Shown here: piece after piece, positions 16,654 to 25,953 of the stretch | How positions within the stretch are numbered: position 1 is the stretch's first letter | How the letters are laid out: every line of letters begins with the position of its first letter | Assembly (NCBI GenBank): GCA_017418645.1 | Contig: JAFOND010000101.1 | Span: 1-43,264 of the forward strand | Origin: Lachnospiraceae bacterium | Lineage (GTDB): Bacteria > Bacillota > Clostridia > Lachnospirales > Lachnospiraceae | Length of the DNA stretch: 43,264 nt | Direction of reading: 5' to 3' | Translations under genes and position numbers: made by a program | Notes under the pieces: generated by a model | Seen by the model: only the letters and a program-made list of their open reading frames with translations | Databases searched by the model: none | Told to the model about the DNA's origin: nothing

Positions 16654-17593
16654 ACATTATTCCGTTATGGCGGAAGAGGTAATATCCGGGCTGGACATAA
16701 AGCCGGATGGAATATATGTGGATGGAACCCTCGGGGGAGGCGGACATTCAAGTCTTATTGCATCAAGACTTAATAACGGAAGACTTATTGGTCTTGACAG
16801 AGACGAAGATGCAATAAAGGCAGCAACGGAAAGGCTTAAGCCTTTTGGGGAAAGGGTAACGATAGTCAGGGAAAATTATGAAAATGTTAAAAGAGTCCTT
16901 TCGAATCTTAATGTCGAGGCAGTCGACGGCATCCTGCTTGATCTCGGCGTATCATCCTTCCAGCTTGACACGGAAGGAAGAGGTTTCACCTACAGAAACG
17001 AAGATGCACCCCTCGACATGCGAATGGATAGAAGAGACGGAACAACTGCAAGCGACATCATAAATACTTATTCCGAAGAGGAATTAAAGCGTATTTTAAG
17101 AGATTACGGAGAAGAACGTTTTGCAGGCAAAATTGCCTCCGAAATTGTTAAAAGAAGAAAAGACAAGAGAATCGAGACCGCAGGAGAACTGAACTCCATA
17201 ATAAGGGATTCTATCCCCAAGAAGCTTCAGAAAGACGGACACCCGAGCAAACGCACATATCAGGCTCTCCGGATAGAACTTAACAGAGAACTCACCATAT
17301 TGGAAAACACCATAGACGATATGGCAGATCTCCTTAAACCCGGCGGAAGACTTTGTATAATCACCTTCCATTCGTTGGAAGACAGAATAGTAAAATTACA
17401 TTTTAAGAAGTTACAGGACCCGTGCACATGCCCTAAAGAATTTCCGGTCTGTGTATGCGGGAAGAAAAGCAAAGGAAAGGTACTGACAACAAAACCGATA
17501 GTCCCCACGGAAGAAGAACTGTCGGAAAACAAAAGATCAAAGAGCGCAAAGCTCAGGATCTTTGTGAGAGGTGACAAAGATGGCAAGATTTGA
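16637..17593 (+). CDS. rsmH: 16S rRNA (cytosine-1402-N4)-methyltransferase RsmH
   Basis: RsmH (MraW) methylates N4 of C1402 in the decoding centre of 16S rRNA using S-adenosylmethionine. The SAM site [11 protein letters not shown] is at residues 28-38, and further family motifs are [32 protein letters not shown] and [12 protein letters not shown]. It starts at TTG 16637 inside the mraZ end, because the conserved FKHYSV segment is encoded before the first ATG (16667). At 318 residues it has normal family length. [18 protein letters not shown]ys cluster near residue 260 is common in Firmicutes. Confidence 0.96.
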   Translation: MESAFKHYSVMAEEVISGLDIKPDGIYVDGTLGGGGHSSLIASRLNNGRLIGLDRDEDAIKAATERLKPFGERVTIVRENYENVKRVLSNLNVEAVDGILLDLGVSSFQLDTEGRGFTYRNEDAPLDMRMDRRDGTTASDIINTYSEEELKRILRDYGEERFAGKIASEIVKRRKDKRIETAGELNSIIRDSIPKKLQKDGHPSKRTYQALRIELNRELTILENTIDDMADLLKPGGRLCIITFHSLEDRIVKLHFKKLQDPCTCPKEFPVCVCGKKSKGKVLTTKPIVPTEEELSENKRSKSAKLRIFVRGDKDGKI

Positions 17594-18044
17594 AAGATAC
17601 TATTTTGAAGACGGAAATGCTGCAAGACAGGTTGCCATACCGGAAGAGCAGTGGCAGGTCATCCAGGAAGAAAGAAGAAACGAAGCGCATAAGAGGAGAG
17701 TTGCGCTCGCAAAGAAAAACGCTGCCGTAATGCGCCGTAATATGGTGTATACGACACTTATGATAATCGGTGCCGCTTTCATGTGCTTTTTCTTTGTAAC
17801 ATATATCAGACTTCAGAATGATATCAATACCAGCATAAAGAATATCGGTTCCCTCGAGTCACAGATCACGGAAGTTAAGGCGGAGAACCAGGCGATGATA
17901 AACAGAATAAATTCCGATGCCAATCTCCAGGCCATAAAGGATGGGGCACTTTCTCTCGGAATGGTATATGCGGATGCGGGTAAAATAGTGTATTATGATG
18001 TGGAGGATACGGACTATATGAGTCAGTATAAAGACATACCGTAA
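17580..18044 (+). CDS. ftsL: FtsL/DivIC-like cell division protein
   Basis: This 154-residue bitopic protein has a basic cytosolic N-terminal part (residues 1-57), one membrane helix ([23 protein letters not shown]) and an extracellular coiled coil ([28 protein letters not shown]). That architecture and its place between rsmH and the penicillin-binding protein identify the FtsL role, bridging FtsQ/DivIB and the septal synthase FtsW-PBP. ATG 17580 is preferred over in-frame GTG 17571 because GAGAGGTG is then correctly spaced. Sequence conservation in FtsL is low, so the assignment rests on architecture and position. Confidence 0.85.
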   Translation: MARFERYYFEDGNAARQVAIPEEQWQVIQEERRNEAHKRRVALAKKNAAVMRRNMVYTTLMIIGAAFMCFFFVTYIRLQNDINTSIKNIGSLESQITEVKAENQAMINRINSDANLQAIKDGALSLGMVYADAGKIVYYDVEDTDYMSQYKDIP

Positions 18045-18067
18045 TATGTTAAAGGAAATATAAGGAA

Positions 18068-20263
18068 TTGGCCGAAAGAAATCAGCGAAGAAGAAAAAGA
18101 AAAAAGATACAAAAGTTAACGGGGAGAATGCAAAGAAAGCTCTACATTGTGTTTGGAGGCGTTTGCGTTCTTCTTGTCGTTTTAATAGGCCGTCTCATGT
18201 ATATCGAAGCGACAAGCGGGAAGCGTTATGAAAAGATCGTTCTTTCCCAGCAGAGCTTCGATTCTTCCATAATCCCCTTTCAAAGAGGAGATATTACCGA
18301 TGCCAGGGGTACGGTTCTTGCAACATCCGTGGATGTCTATAACGTTATCCTTGACTGTAACGTCTTAAACGGCGGTCGTTTCGATACAAACGAAGAAGGC
18401 GAATTCGTAAAGAAAAAAGTCGACGCCGCGGAAAAGAACATCAACCATACCATAAACGCGCTTCTTACGGTTTTTCCGGAACTGTCGGAAGAGGAGATCC
18501 GGAAGACTCTGGACGAAAAACGGACCAGTCCGTATATCGTTCTTGTCAAAAAAACACCATACGAAAACAGACAGAAATTCCAGGAACTTGTTGAGAAGGA
18601 TGCCGAAAGAAAGAGCGAGGTTGCTGCCGAGGAAGGCTATATTAAAGGCATCTGGTTTGAAAAAGAATATGTAAGAAAATATCCGTATAACGATATCGCA
18701 TCCGCGGTTATCGGGTTTGCAAACAGCGAGAGCGGAGTTATAGGTCTTGAAGCGCAGTATAATACGGCGCTTTCCGGTGTAAACGGAAGATCTTACGGCT
18801 ATAAGAGCGAAGACAATAACCTGACCCAGACGGTTGTTGAACCGGAAGACGGCCATACGATAGAGATGACGATAGACGTTAATGTGCAGACCATAGTACA
18901 GAACGAACTTGAAACATGGAACCTGCAGCACAGAACAACTGACGATGCGGGAAACGTTCTTCAGGAAGGATCCGTTCACACCGCATGTATAGTGATGAAT
19001 CCGAAGAACGGAAACATTCTTGCAATGGCGTCCTTCCCTTCCTTCGATCTTAACAATCCCAGAGATTTAACCGCATATTACTCTAAGGAGCAGCTTTCGG
19101 TAATGTCCGAGGAAGAGAAGATGGATTCCCTTAACAGGATATGGCAGAATCTTCCGATCAATTATTCGTATGAACCGGGATCGACATTCAAACCCTTTAC
19201 CGTTGCCATGGGGCTTGAGACCGGAACTCTGACGGGAGACGAGATTTACGAGTGTAACGGAAAGGAAGATATTTCCGGATTCGAGATCCATTGTGTAAAC
19301 AGAAACGGACATGGACAGGAAACCGTGGAGAAAGCTCTTTGGGATTCCTGTAACGATGCTCTTATGCAGATGTCATATTCCATAGGCGGCGATATCTTCT
19401 CCAGATATCAGCATACCTTCGGTTTCGGGCAGAAGACAAATATCGATCTTCCCGGCGAAGCAAATACTGCAGCGGTCATCTATCAGAAAGAAGATCTTCA
19501 AAAAACCATAAACCTCGCGACAAACTCTTTCGGACAGAACTTTAACGTTACAATGATCCAGCTGGCGACAGGGTTTTCTTCTCTTATTAACGGAGGTAAT
19601 CTTTATTATCCGCACGTCGTACAGAGAGAACTTGATAAAAACGGAAACGTTATAAGGTCAGTGGAACCCGTGATAATGCGCCGCACTTTATCCGAAGAGG
19701 TCAGCCAGACCATGAAAGGATACCTTTACGGAGTTGTAAGGGAAGGTACCGGAAAGGTTGCGGGAGTTTCGGGATATAACATCGGCGGAAAGACGGGTAC
19801 GGCACAGAAACTCCCCCGTTCGGCGGGTAATTATCTTGTATCTTTTATCGGATTTGCACCGTTTGATGACCCGGAGATCGTATGCTATGTAATAATCGAC
19901 ACTCCCAACGTTGACGATCAGCCCCACTCGAATTATGCACAGGAAATAGTACATAACATCTTTACACAGATACTTCCATACCTTAATATAGAGACGGCTG
20001 CCGAAGAAGGTGTCGGTGCCATAGATGAACCGGTGGACACTTCCCGTGTTGAATACTCGGGAGTAAGAACCAACGGAACGGAACAGGAACAGGGCGAAGA
20101 AGCGGGAACGGAAACAAAGCCGCAGGAGCCTGAGCAGGAAACCGAAACGCAAGCCGAAACGGGTGATGTTCCCAATACCAGACCCGAAATACAGAACACC
20201 GAAGACGAACAGGAAGCCGCGACCGCGGAACCGACCTGGGAAGCGGAGGATACAGGAGTATAA
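18068..20263 (+). CDS. Division-type class B penicillin-binding protein (FtsI/SpoVD-like transpeptidase)
   Basis: This 731-residue bitopic D,D-transpeptidase has a very basic cytosolic leader, a membrane helix (LYIVFGGVCVLLVVLIGRLMYI), a dimerisation/pedestal domain beginning RGDITDARG, and a transpeptidase domain. The active-site motifs are STFK (Ser372, Lys375), SCN (Ser427-Asn429) and KTGTA (Lys575). It crosslinks septal peptidoglycan with FtsW. Its end is an acidic, Pro/Glu/Thr-rich tail of about 80 residues rather than the PASTA domain found in many SpoVD/PBP2B proteins. TTG 18068 is chosen since it keeps the positive leader and has AAAGGA about 9 bp upstream. The alternative ATG at 18128 would remove 20 residues. 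Confidence 0.93.
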   Translation: MAERNQRRRKRKKIQKLTGRMQRKLYIVFGGVCVLLVVLIGRLMYIEATSGKRYEKIVLSQQSFDSSIIPFQRGDITDARGTVLATSVDVYNVILDCNVLNGGRFDTNEEGEFVKKKVDAAEKNINHTINALLTVFPELSEEEIRKTLDEKRTSPYIVLVKKTPYENRQKFQELVEKDAERKSEVAAEEGYIKGIWFEKEYVRKYPYNDIASAVIGFANSESGVIGLEAQYNTALSGVNGRSYGYKSEDNNLTQTVVEPEDGHTIEMTIDVNVQTIVQNELETWNLQHRTTDDAGNVLQEGSVHTACIVMNPKNGNILAMASFPSFDLNNPRDLTAYYSKEQLSVMSEEEKMDSLNRIWQNLPINYSYEPGSTFKPFTVAMGLETGTLTGDEIYECNGKEDISGFEIHCVNRNGHGQETVEKALWDSCNDALMQMSYSIGGDIFSRYQHTFGFGQKTNIDLPGEANTAAVIYQKEDLQKTINLATNSFGQNFNVTMIQLATGFSSLINGGNLYYPHVVQRELDKNGNVIRSVEPVIMRRTLSEEVSQTMKGYLYGVVREGTGKVAGVSGYNIGGKTGTAQKLPRSAGNYLVSFIGFAPFDDPEIVCYVIIDTPNVDDQPHSNYAQEIVHNIFTQILPYLNIETAAEEGVGAIDEPVDTSRVEYSGVRTNGTEQEQGEEAGTETKPQEPEQETETQAETGDVPNTRPEIQNTEDEQEAATAEPTWEAEDTGV

Positions 20264-20278
20264 AAGGAGAACAGGAAT

Positions 20279-21226
20279 ATGAACTATTTCTTACCGGTAC
20301 TTATATCATTTCTTATAGTACGTATTATGGGACCGTTTGTTATTCCCGCGCTTACAAAACTTAAGGCATCGCAGACGGAAAGAAATATCATGGAATCCCA
20401 TGTCCAGAAAACGGGCACGCCCACCATGGGCGGTGTTATGATCCTTACATCGCTTGTGGTAACGACTCTTATATTCTGCCATAACGATCACAGGATGATA
20501 GCGGTAATGCTTCTTGCCGCGGGCTTCGGAGTGATCGGTTTTTTGGATGATTATCTTAAGGTTGTTAAGAGACGCTCGGACGGTCTTCTTCCCTGGCAGA
20601 AGATGCTTATGCAGATCGTTCTGACGACAGCGTTCCTTATTTATATGATAAAGTTTTCGGGAGTACCCATGACACTTATGGTGCCGTTTATGAACGGCAG
20701 AACCATTGATATAGGATTCCTTGCTTATCCGGTTTTATATCTTGCGGTTATCGGGACAGTAAACGGAACAAACTTTACGGACGGTATCGACGGACAGAGC
20801 AGTACGGTTACCATAATTGTCTGTGCATTCTTTGCCCTTGCGGCGATAAAACTCGGTACGGGAACGGAAACGGTTTCTCTTATCATGGCGGGAGCTCTTC
20901 TCGGATTTTTGCAGTTTAACTGTTATCCCGCAAAGGTGTTTATGGGAGATACGGGTTCCCTTATGCTGGGAGGTTATGTTTCGGGAATCGCATACATAAT
21001 GCAGATGCCGCTTTTTATAATCCTTGTGGGACTTATTTATCTTGTTGAAGTTTTATCCGTTATGATCCAGGTGTCATACTTTAAAATATCACATGGAAAG
21101 AGGATATTTAAGATGGCTCCGATACACCATCATTTTGAACTTTCCGGCTGGTCGGAAGTTAAGGTCGTAACGGTATTTGCAACTGTAACCTTATTATTAT
21201 CATTATTATCTTTGGCAGGGCTTTAA
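20279..21226 (+). CDS. mraY: Phospho-N-acetylmuramoyl-pentapeptide-transferase MraY
   Basis: MraY transfers phospho-MurNAc-pentapeptide to undecaprenyl phosphate, making lipid I at the membrane. The 315-residue product has about ten membrane helices and the family motifs TPTMGG near residue 48, FLDDYLKVVKRRSDGL near residue 89, NGTNFTDGIDGQ (Asn162, Asp168, Asp171), FMGDTGSLMLG, and the C-terminal APIHHHFE histidine motif. An AAAGGAG site lies upstream. The murE/murF pair often found before it is absent. Confidence 0.97.
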   Translation: MNYFLPVLISFLIVRIMGPFVIPALTKLKASQTERNIMESHVQKTGTPTMGGVMILTSLVVTTLIFCHNDHRMIAVMLLAAGFGVIGFLDDYLKVVKRRSDGLLPWQKMLMQIVLTTAFLIYMIKFSGVPMTLMVPFMNGRTIDIGFLAYPVLYLAVIGTVNGTNFTDGIDGQSSTVTIIVCAFFALAAIKLGTGTETVSLIMAGALLGFLQFNCYPAKVFMGDTGSLMLGGYVSGIAYIMQMPLFIILVGLIYLVEVLSVMIQVSYFKISHGKRIFKMAPIHHHFELSGWSEVKVVTVFATVTLLLSLLSLAGL

Positions 21227-21227
21227 G

Positions 21228-22586
21228 ATGAAGAAAGAAAAGTATTTTGTTGTAGGAGCGGGAAAGAGCGGGATATCCGCAATGGCGCTTTTAAAAAGAC
21301 TGGGTATCGAAGGGGTTCTTTATGACGAAAACGAGAACCTTGATATCGAAAAACTTGTGGAAGAACATCCCGAGATAGAGGGGATGGAAATAAGGAACGG
21401 AAAGTTTCAGTCTTCCATGCTTTACGGCGTTACGGAGGCTGTGCTTTCTCCCGGAGTTCCCCTTGATTCGCCGATAGCGGTACAGCTTAAAAAAATGAAT
21501 CTTCCCATAATTGGAGAAGTGGAACTGGCTTTCAGAAAGGGAAAAGGAAAGCTTGTTGCAATAACCGGAACAAACGGTAAGACGACCACAACAACCCTTG
21601 TGGGAGAACTCTGCGCGCTTCAGTATCCGGAGACTTTCGTTGTGGGAAATATCGGTTATCCTTATGCGGACAAGGCTGACGAAATGACGGATGAATCCGT
21701 TTCCGTTGCGGAGATCAGTTCTTTCATGCTGGAAACAATGGATACCTTCCATGCAAACGTATCCGCAATCCTTAATATCACGCCGGATCATTTAAATCGT
21801 CATCATACGATGGAAGAGTATATTGCGGCAAAGGAAAACATAATAAAGAATCAGACAAAGAACGATACCATAGTTTTAAACTATGACGATATAATTCTTC
21901 GCGAATTCGGAGAGGACGGCGAGATTGAGCCGCAGATCCTCTGGTTTTCCGTAAAAGAAGAATTAAAGAACGGATGCTACTACAAAGACAAAAAGATATT
22001 CTTTAAGAAAAACGATCTTAAGGAAGAGGTGATAGACGTATCCGATCTTCAGATAATCGGAATGCATAATTACGAGAACGTGTGCGCCGCGGTGTGCATG
22101 GCTAAGGCGATGAACGTTCCTTTGAGTAAGATAAGAAAGGGTCTGAAAGAATTTAAGGGAGTAGAACACAGAATAGAATTCGTTCGCGAATGTCAGGGCA
22201 TCAGATTCTACAACGATTCCAAAGGAACAAATCCGGATGCCGCAATAAAGGCGGTACTTGCAATGGACAGACCCACGATCCTTATCGGGGGAGGCTATGA
22301 CAAGGAATCCGAATATGACGAATGGATAGAAAGTTTCGGCGATAAGGTTAAGAAACTCGTCCTTATCGGAGCAACAAAAAAGAAGATAGCAAAGTGTGCC
22401 AGGGAACACGGCTTTACGAATTATATTTTCTGCGACACGCTTGAAGAGGCAATAGATATTTGTTTCGCGGAGGCCAACAGGGGCGATGCCATCCTTCTTT
22501 CGCCCGCATGCGCATCCTGGGATATGTTTAAGAACTATGAAGAGAGGGGAGACCTCTTTAAAGAGCATGTTATGAAACTGCTCTGA
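21228..22586 (+). CDS. murD: UDP-N-acetylmuramoyl-L-alanine--D-glutamate ligase MurD
   Basis: MurD adds D-glutamate to UDP-MurNAc-L-Ala in the cytosol using ATP. The 452-residue protein has an N-terminal Rossmann-like UDP-binding domain (YFVVGAGKSGISAMALL), the P-loop GTNGKTTTTTL (residues 114-124), the ILNITPDHLNRH motif, and NDSKGTNPDAAIKAV in the C-terminal domain. It starts one base after the mraY stop, so the two are tightly coupled. Confidence 0.96.
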   Translation: MKKEKYFVVGAGKSGISAMALLKRLGIEGVLYDENENLDIEKLVEEHPEIEGMEIRNGKFQSSMLYGVTEAVLSPGVPLDSPIAVQLKKMNLPIIGEVELAFRKGKGKLVAITGTNGKTTTTTLVGELCALQYPETFVVGNIGYPYADKADEMTDESVSVAEISSFMLETMDTFHANVSAILNITPDHLNRHHTMEEYIAAKENIIKNQTKNDTIVLNYDDIILREFGEDGEIEPQILWFSVKEELKNGCYYKDKKIFFKKNDLKEEVIDVSDLQIIGMHNYENVCAAVCMAKAMNVPLSKIRKGLKEFKGVEHRIEFVRECQGIRFYNDSKGTNPDAAIKAVLAMDRPTILIGGGYDKESEYDEWIESFGDKVKKLVLIGATKKKIAKCAREHGFTNYIFCDTLEEAIDICFAEANRGDAILLSPACASWDMFKNYEERGDLFKEHVMKLL

Positions 22587-22596
22587 TAAACTTATC

Positions 22597-23715
22597 ATGG
22601 AAAACGAAAAGAAAAAGATCGTATTAAACTTAAAATACTTTGATTACAGTCTTCTGTTTTTTTTGATAGTGCTCCTTGGGGTTGGACTTGTTATGCTCTA
22701 TTCCACCAGTGCATATCGTGCAACCTTATCCTTCGGCGATGGCACATATTATCTCAAAAGACAGCTGATATCTTCTGCGCTGGGGTTTTTTGCGCTCTTT
22801 TTCTGTATCCTTGTAGATTATCACTTGTTTGAAAAACTGGCGTGGCCGATCTATCTTGCATCCGTATTCCTTTGCGTTTTCGTTATTTTCGGAGGACGCG
22901 AATCCCATGGTCAGTCAAGATGGATCGATATCGGAGGAAAGTTTTCGTTTCAGCCTTCGGAGATAGCCAAGGTTGCCCTGATACTGGTGCTTGCCGCAAT
23001 AATACAAAAGTATTCCGGGGCACTAAAGATAGAAAAATCCGTGATGAAGATGTTTATCGTCGTATTTGTTCCTACCGCGGCGGTTGCCGTAAACAACTTA
23101 AGTACCGCGATAATCATTTTTGCCATCGGATTTATCATGCTTTTTATCGCTTCAAGAAAAAGCAGACTGTTCTTTCTTGTTGCGGGTTTCGGTGCTGCAG
23201 GACTTGCGATAACCATGCTTATCCCGCAGCTTGCATACCGGTTTGACCGTATAAAGATCTGGAGGGATCCGGAGAAATACGACGAAGGATACCAGACGCT
23301 TCAGGGACTTTATGCCATAGGTTCCGGAGGACTTTTCGGAAAAGGGCTTGGTGAGAGCATTCAGAAGATGGGTTCCGTTCCGGAAGCTCAGAACGATATG
23401 ATCTTTTCAATAATATGTGAGGAACTGGGTCTCTTCGGCGCCATATGTATAATCATTCTGTATATTCTGTTGCTTTGGAGATGTCTTTTTATTGCAATAC
23501 ATGCAAGGGATCTTTTCGGGTCGTATGTTGCGCTGGGAGTTATGATACATATATCTCTTCATGTAATATTAAACATTGCGGTTGTTACAAATACACTGCC
23601 GAATACCGGCGTTACCCTTCCCTTTATCAGTTACGGCGGAAGCTCGATAGCGATCCTCATTGCGGAGGTCGGTCTTGTGCTGTCCGTGTCGAAGGGCATA
23701 CAACCGGAGGTGTGA
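22597..23715 (+). CDS. ftsW: Septal peptidoglycan glycosyltransferase FtsW
   Basis: This SEDS-family protein has 372 residues and about ten membrane helices. Hallmarks are GLVMLYSTSAYRA in the first helices, RWIDIGGKFSFQPSEIAKVALI, the GYQTLQGLYAIGSGGLFGKGLG loop, PEAQNDMIFSIICEELG with the catalytic-region Asp, and the final PNTGVTLPFISYGGSS. It polymerises glycan strands from lipid II at the septum with the PBP encoded at 18068. The position after murD and before ftsQ favours FtsW over RodA. murG, often next, is absent. Confidence 0.95.
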   Translation: MENEKKKIVLNLKYFDYSLLFFLIVLLGVGLVMLYSTSAYRATLSFGDGTYYLKRQLISSALGFFALFFCILVDYHLFEKLAWPIYLASVFLCVFVIFGGRESHGQSRWIDIGGKFSFQPSEIAKVALILVLAAIIQKYSGALKIEKSVMKMFIVVFVPTAAVAVNNLSTAIIIFAIGFIMLFIASRKSRLFFLVAGFGAAGLAITMLIPQLAYRFDRIKIWRDPEKYDEGYQTLQGLYAIGSGGLFGKGLGESIQKMGSVPEAQNDMIFSIICEELGLFGAICIIILYILLLWRCLFIAIHARDLFGSYVALGVMIHISLHVILNIAVVTNTLPNTGVTLPFISYGGSSIAILIAEVGLVLSVSKGIQPEV

Positions 23716-23716
23716 T

Positions 23717-24538
23717 GTGGATAAGAGAATAGTAGAAATACAAGTAAACAGAAATCAGGAAACGGAGGATATGCAAAGGAGCGTAGACTTCGATAATAAA
23801 GGCCCCAAAAATATAAAAGTAACAAAGATCCTTATGTTTTTCTCCGTGTTCTTCGGGATTGCGATAATACTTATCGGCGCGCTCTTTCTTATTATAATGG
23901 TATGTCCGCTTAAGGAAGCGGAAGTTACAAACTGTACCCTCTATGATGACAAGTTCATAGAAGAAACCATACTTAACGACAAATACTCCGTAAACACGGT
24001 TTACGTTTTTGTGAAGAATGCTTTTCTTCCCGTAAAGAATATTCCGTTTGTGGATCATTACAGAGTGACAATGCTTTCTCCCAACAAGATAAGGATAGAC
24101 GTTACGGAAAAGAAACTGTTTGCATACATCACTTCGGATTCCGGAGAATATGTTTATTTTGATGACGACGGTACGGTGCTTGAAATCTCGGACCGTCTTA
24201 TCGAGGGGGTGCTTCCGATAATGGGAATATCCTGTGAGGGAGCGAGCGTGGGCGGCAAACTTCCGGTGGAAGAATCGACCCTTATGGGAATACTTACACT
24301 CCTAAAGAACCTTAAAAAATATGAGATTGAAGCAGAGAATTTTTATTTTGACGAAAGAGGAAATTTAACGTATAATGTTTCACGCATTTCGGTGGTTTTC
24401 GGAAGCGTGGATAAGGATGTTGCGGATAAAGTTTTAAGGCTCTCCGCAATTCTCCCGAAGATCTCCGATGAAAAGGGTATTCTTCATATGGAAGACTACT
24501 CGGAGGAACAGACGGATATAATCTTCGAAAAGAATTAA
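23717..24538 (+). CDS. ftsQ: FtsQ/DivIB-type cell division protein
   Basis: This 273-residue bitopic protein starts at GTG 23717, which has a GGAGGT site 4 bp upstream overlapping the ftsW end. It has a cytosolic segment of about 35 residues, a membrane helix (ILMFFSVFFGIAIILIGALFLIIMVC), a POTRA-like domain (EVTNCTLYDDKFIEETILND up to RIDVTEKKLFAYI) and a beta domain (GEYVYFDDDGTVLE, LPIMGISCEGASVGGKL). It stabilises the FtsL/DivIC/PBP/FtsW complex at the septum. A longer frame from 23660 lies inside ftsW and is not used. Sequence similarity in this family is weak, but order and architecture fit. Confidence 0.9.
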   Translation: MDKRIVEIQVNRNQETEDMQRSVDFDNKGPKNIKVTKILMFFSVFFGIAIILIGALFLIIMVCPLKEAEVTNCTLYDDKFIEETILNDKYSVNTVYVFVKNAFLPVKNIPFVDHYRVTMLSPNKIRIDVTEKKLFAYITSDSGEYVYFDDDGTVLEISDRLIEGVLPIMGISCEGASVGGKLPVEESTLMGILTLLKNLKKYEIEAENFYFDERGNLTYNVSRISVVFGSVDKDVADKVLRLSAILPKISDEKGILHMEDYSEEQTDIIFEKN

Positions 24539-24542
24539 CATT

Positions 24543-25943
24543 ATGCTTTTTTCTAATTTATTTTTTGTGCTTTTATTTTTGCCGGTATTTTTGATAGCGT
24601 ATCATTTTGTCGCTGCACTTTCCGGAAAGAATGTAAAGAGGGAGAATACGGCTTTACTGATATTTTCCCTGTTTTTTTATGCCTTCGGAGGACTGAAGGG
24701 GCTGATCGTCCTTCTTGTCGTAACGGTGATCGCATACATCGGCGGAAGGATGATGATCCACGCGGAGGAATCCGCCCGGAAGGTTCCGCTGATCCTTACT
24801 GTTTCGCTTCTTGTACTGATTCTCGCCTTCTTTAAATATGCGGGATTTTTTATCAGCATCTCGATGCCGATAGGTCTTTCATTCTATATTTTCCAGCTGC
24901 TTTCATACGTCGCGGATGTATACACGGGAAAGATAGAAGAGGAGATCAGCTTTAAGAACCTTCTTATTTATACGGCTTGTTTTCATCACGTTCTTCAGGG
25001 CCCCATCCTTCGGTACAACGATATCGGCGAGGCGCTCAGGAAACGAAACTATAACTCCACAACTCTTTCAAACGGAATTTTCCGCTTCTGCACGGGACTC
25101 TTTAAAAAGGTTCTGCTTGCGGATCATGCCGGAGAACTTGCAAACAGCCTTCTTCCCAATGCAGCGGATATATCGTCCGTCCCGACGCTTTCCGTATGGC
25201 TGGGTTCGATCTGTTTCTCGCTTCAGATGTTTATCGACTTCTCATCGTATTCGGATATGGCTATCGGTCTCGGAGAGATGATAGGATTTAAATATCCCGA
25301 AAACTTTGACTATCCTTACATTTCAAAATCCATAAGGGAATTCTGGAGAAGATGGCATATTTCCCTGAGTTTCTTCTTCAGGGATTATGTATATATCCCA
25401 CTGGGGGGAAACAGAAAAGGAAAGGGAAGGAAGATCCTAAACCTTCTTATTGTCTGGCTCCTTACCGGAATATGGCACGGGTCCACCGTGAACTTTATTG
25501 TGTGGGGACTTTTCTATTTTGTTTTCCTCTGTATAGAAGATCTTTGGAGGGAACATGTAAAATTCGATCTTCCCGCGGTGATAAAACATATCTATGTTAT
25601 CTTTGTGTTTAACCTGGGCTGGCTGATCTTCAGATTCGAAAACACTTCATATTTACTGACCGCGTTAAAGACATTTTTCGGAATGGGAGAAAACGGTTTT
25701 ACGATGCAGACCGTTACCCTTATGGCGAAGAACAACGTCTTCTTCTTTATCGTTGCGATACTTGTCTGCACGCCGGTATTTAAGAAGATAACGGATACAC
25801 TGGATCAGCGGGCAAAAGAAAGAAAGGTGAAAAAACGTACGGTATCTTTTGTAAAGATGCTGATATCGGTTGTTGCGCTTATACTCTCGATAATAATAAT
25901 GGCGGGATCAAGTTATCAGCCGTTCCTTTATAACCAGTTTTAG
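24543..25943 (+). CDS. MBOAT-family O-acyltransferase (AlgI/PatA-like)
   Basis: This 466-residue polytopic membrane protein resembles AlgI, DltB and PatA. It has MLFSNLFFVLLFLPVFLIAYHF at the start, PIGLSFYIFQLLSYVADVY, FSSYSDMAIGLGEMIGF, FWRRWHISLSFFFRDYVYIPLGGNRKG, and LTGIWHGSTVNFIVWG with the conserved active-site His312. MBOAT proteins pass acyl groups through the membrane to extracellular glycans. The next gene encodes a DHHW/AlgJ-like partner, so the pair probably O-acetylates a surface polymer. It starts only 4 bp after the ftsQ stop, inside the division cluster, so peptidoglycan or a septal polymer is a reasonable but unproved target. Confidence 0.92.
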   Translation: MLFSNLFFVLLFLPVFLIAYHFVAALSGKNVKRENTALLIFSLFFYAFGGLKGLIVLLVVTVIAYIGGRMMIHAEESARKVPLILTVSLLVLILAFFKYAGFFISISMPIGLSFYIFQLLSYVADVYTGKIEEEISFKNLLIYTACFHHVLQGPILRYNDIGEALRKRNYNSTTLSNGIFRFCTGLFKKVLLADHAGELANSLLPNAADISSVPTLSVWLGSICFSLQMFIDFSSYSDMAIGLGEMIGFKYPENFDYPYISKSIREFWRRWHISLSFFFRDYVYIPLGGNRKGKGRKILNLLIVWLLTGIWHGSTVNFIVWGLFYFVFLCIEDLWREHVKFDLPAVIKHIYVIFVFNLGWLIFRFENTSYLLTALKTFFGMGENGFTMQTVTLMAKNNVFFFIVAILVCTPVFKKITDTLDQRAKERKVKKRTVSFVKMLISVVALILSIIIMAGSSYQPFLYNQF

Positions 25944-25953
25944 GATTAATGCC

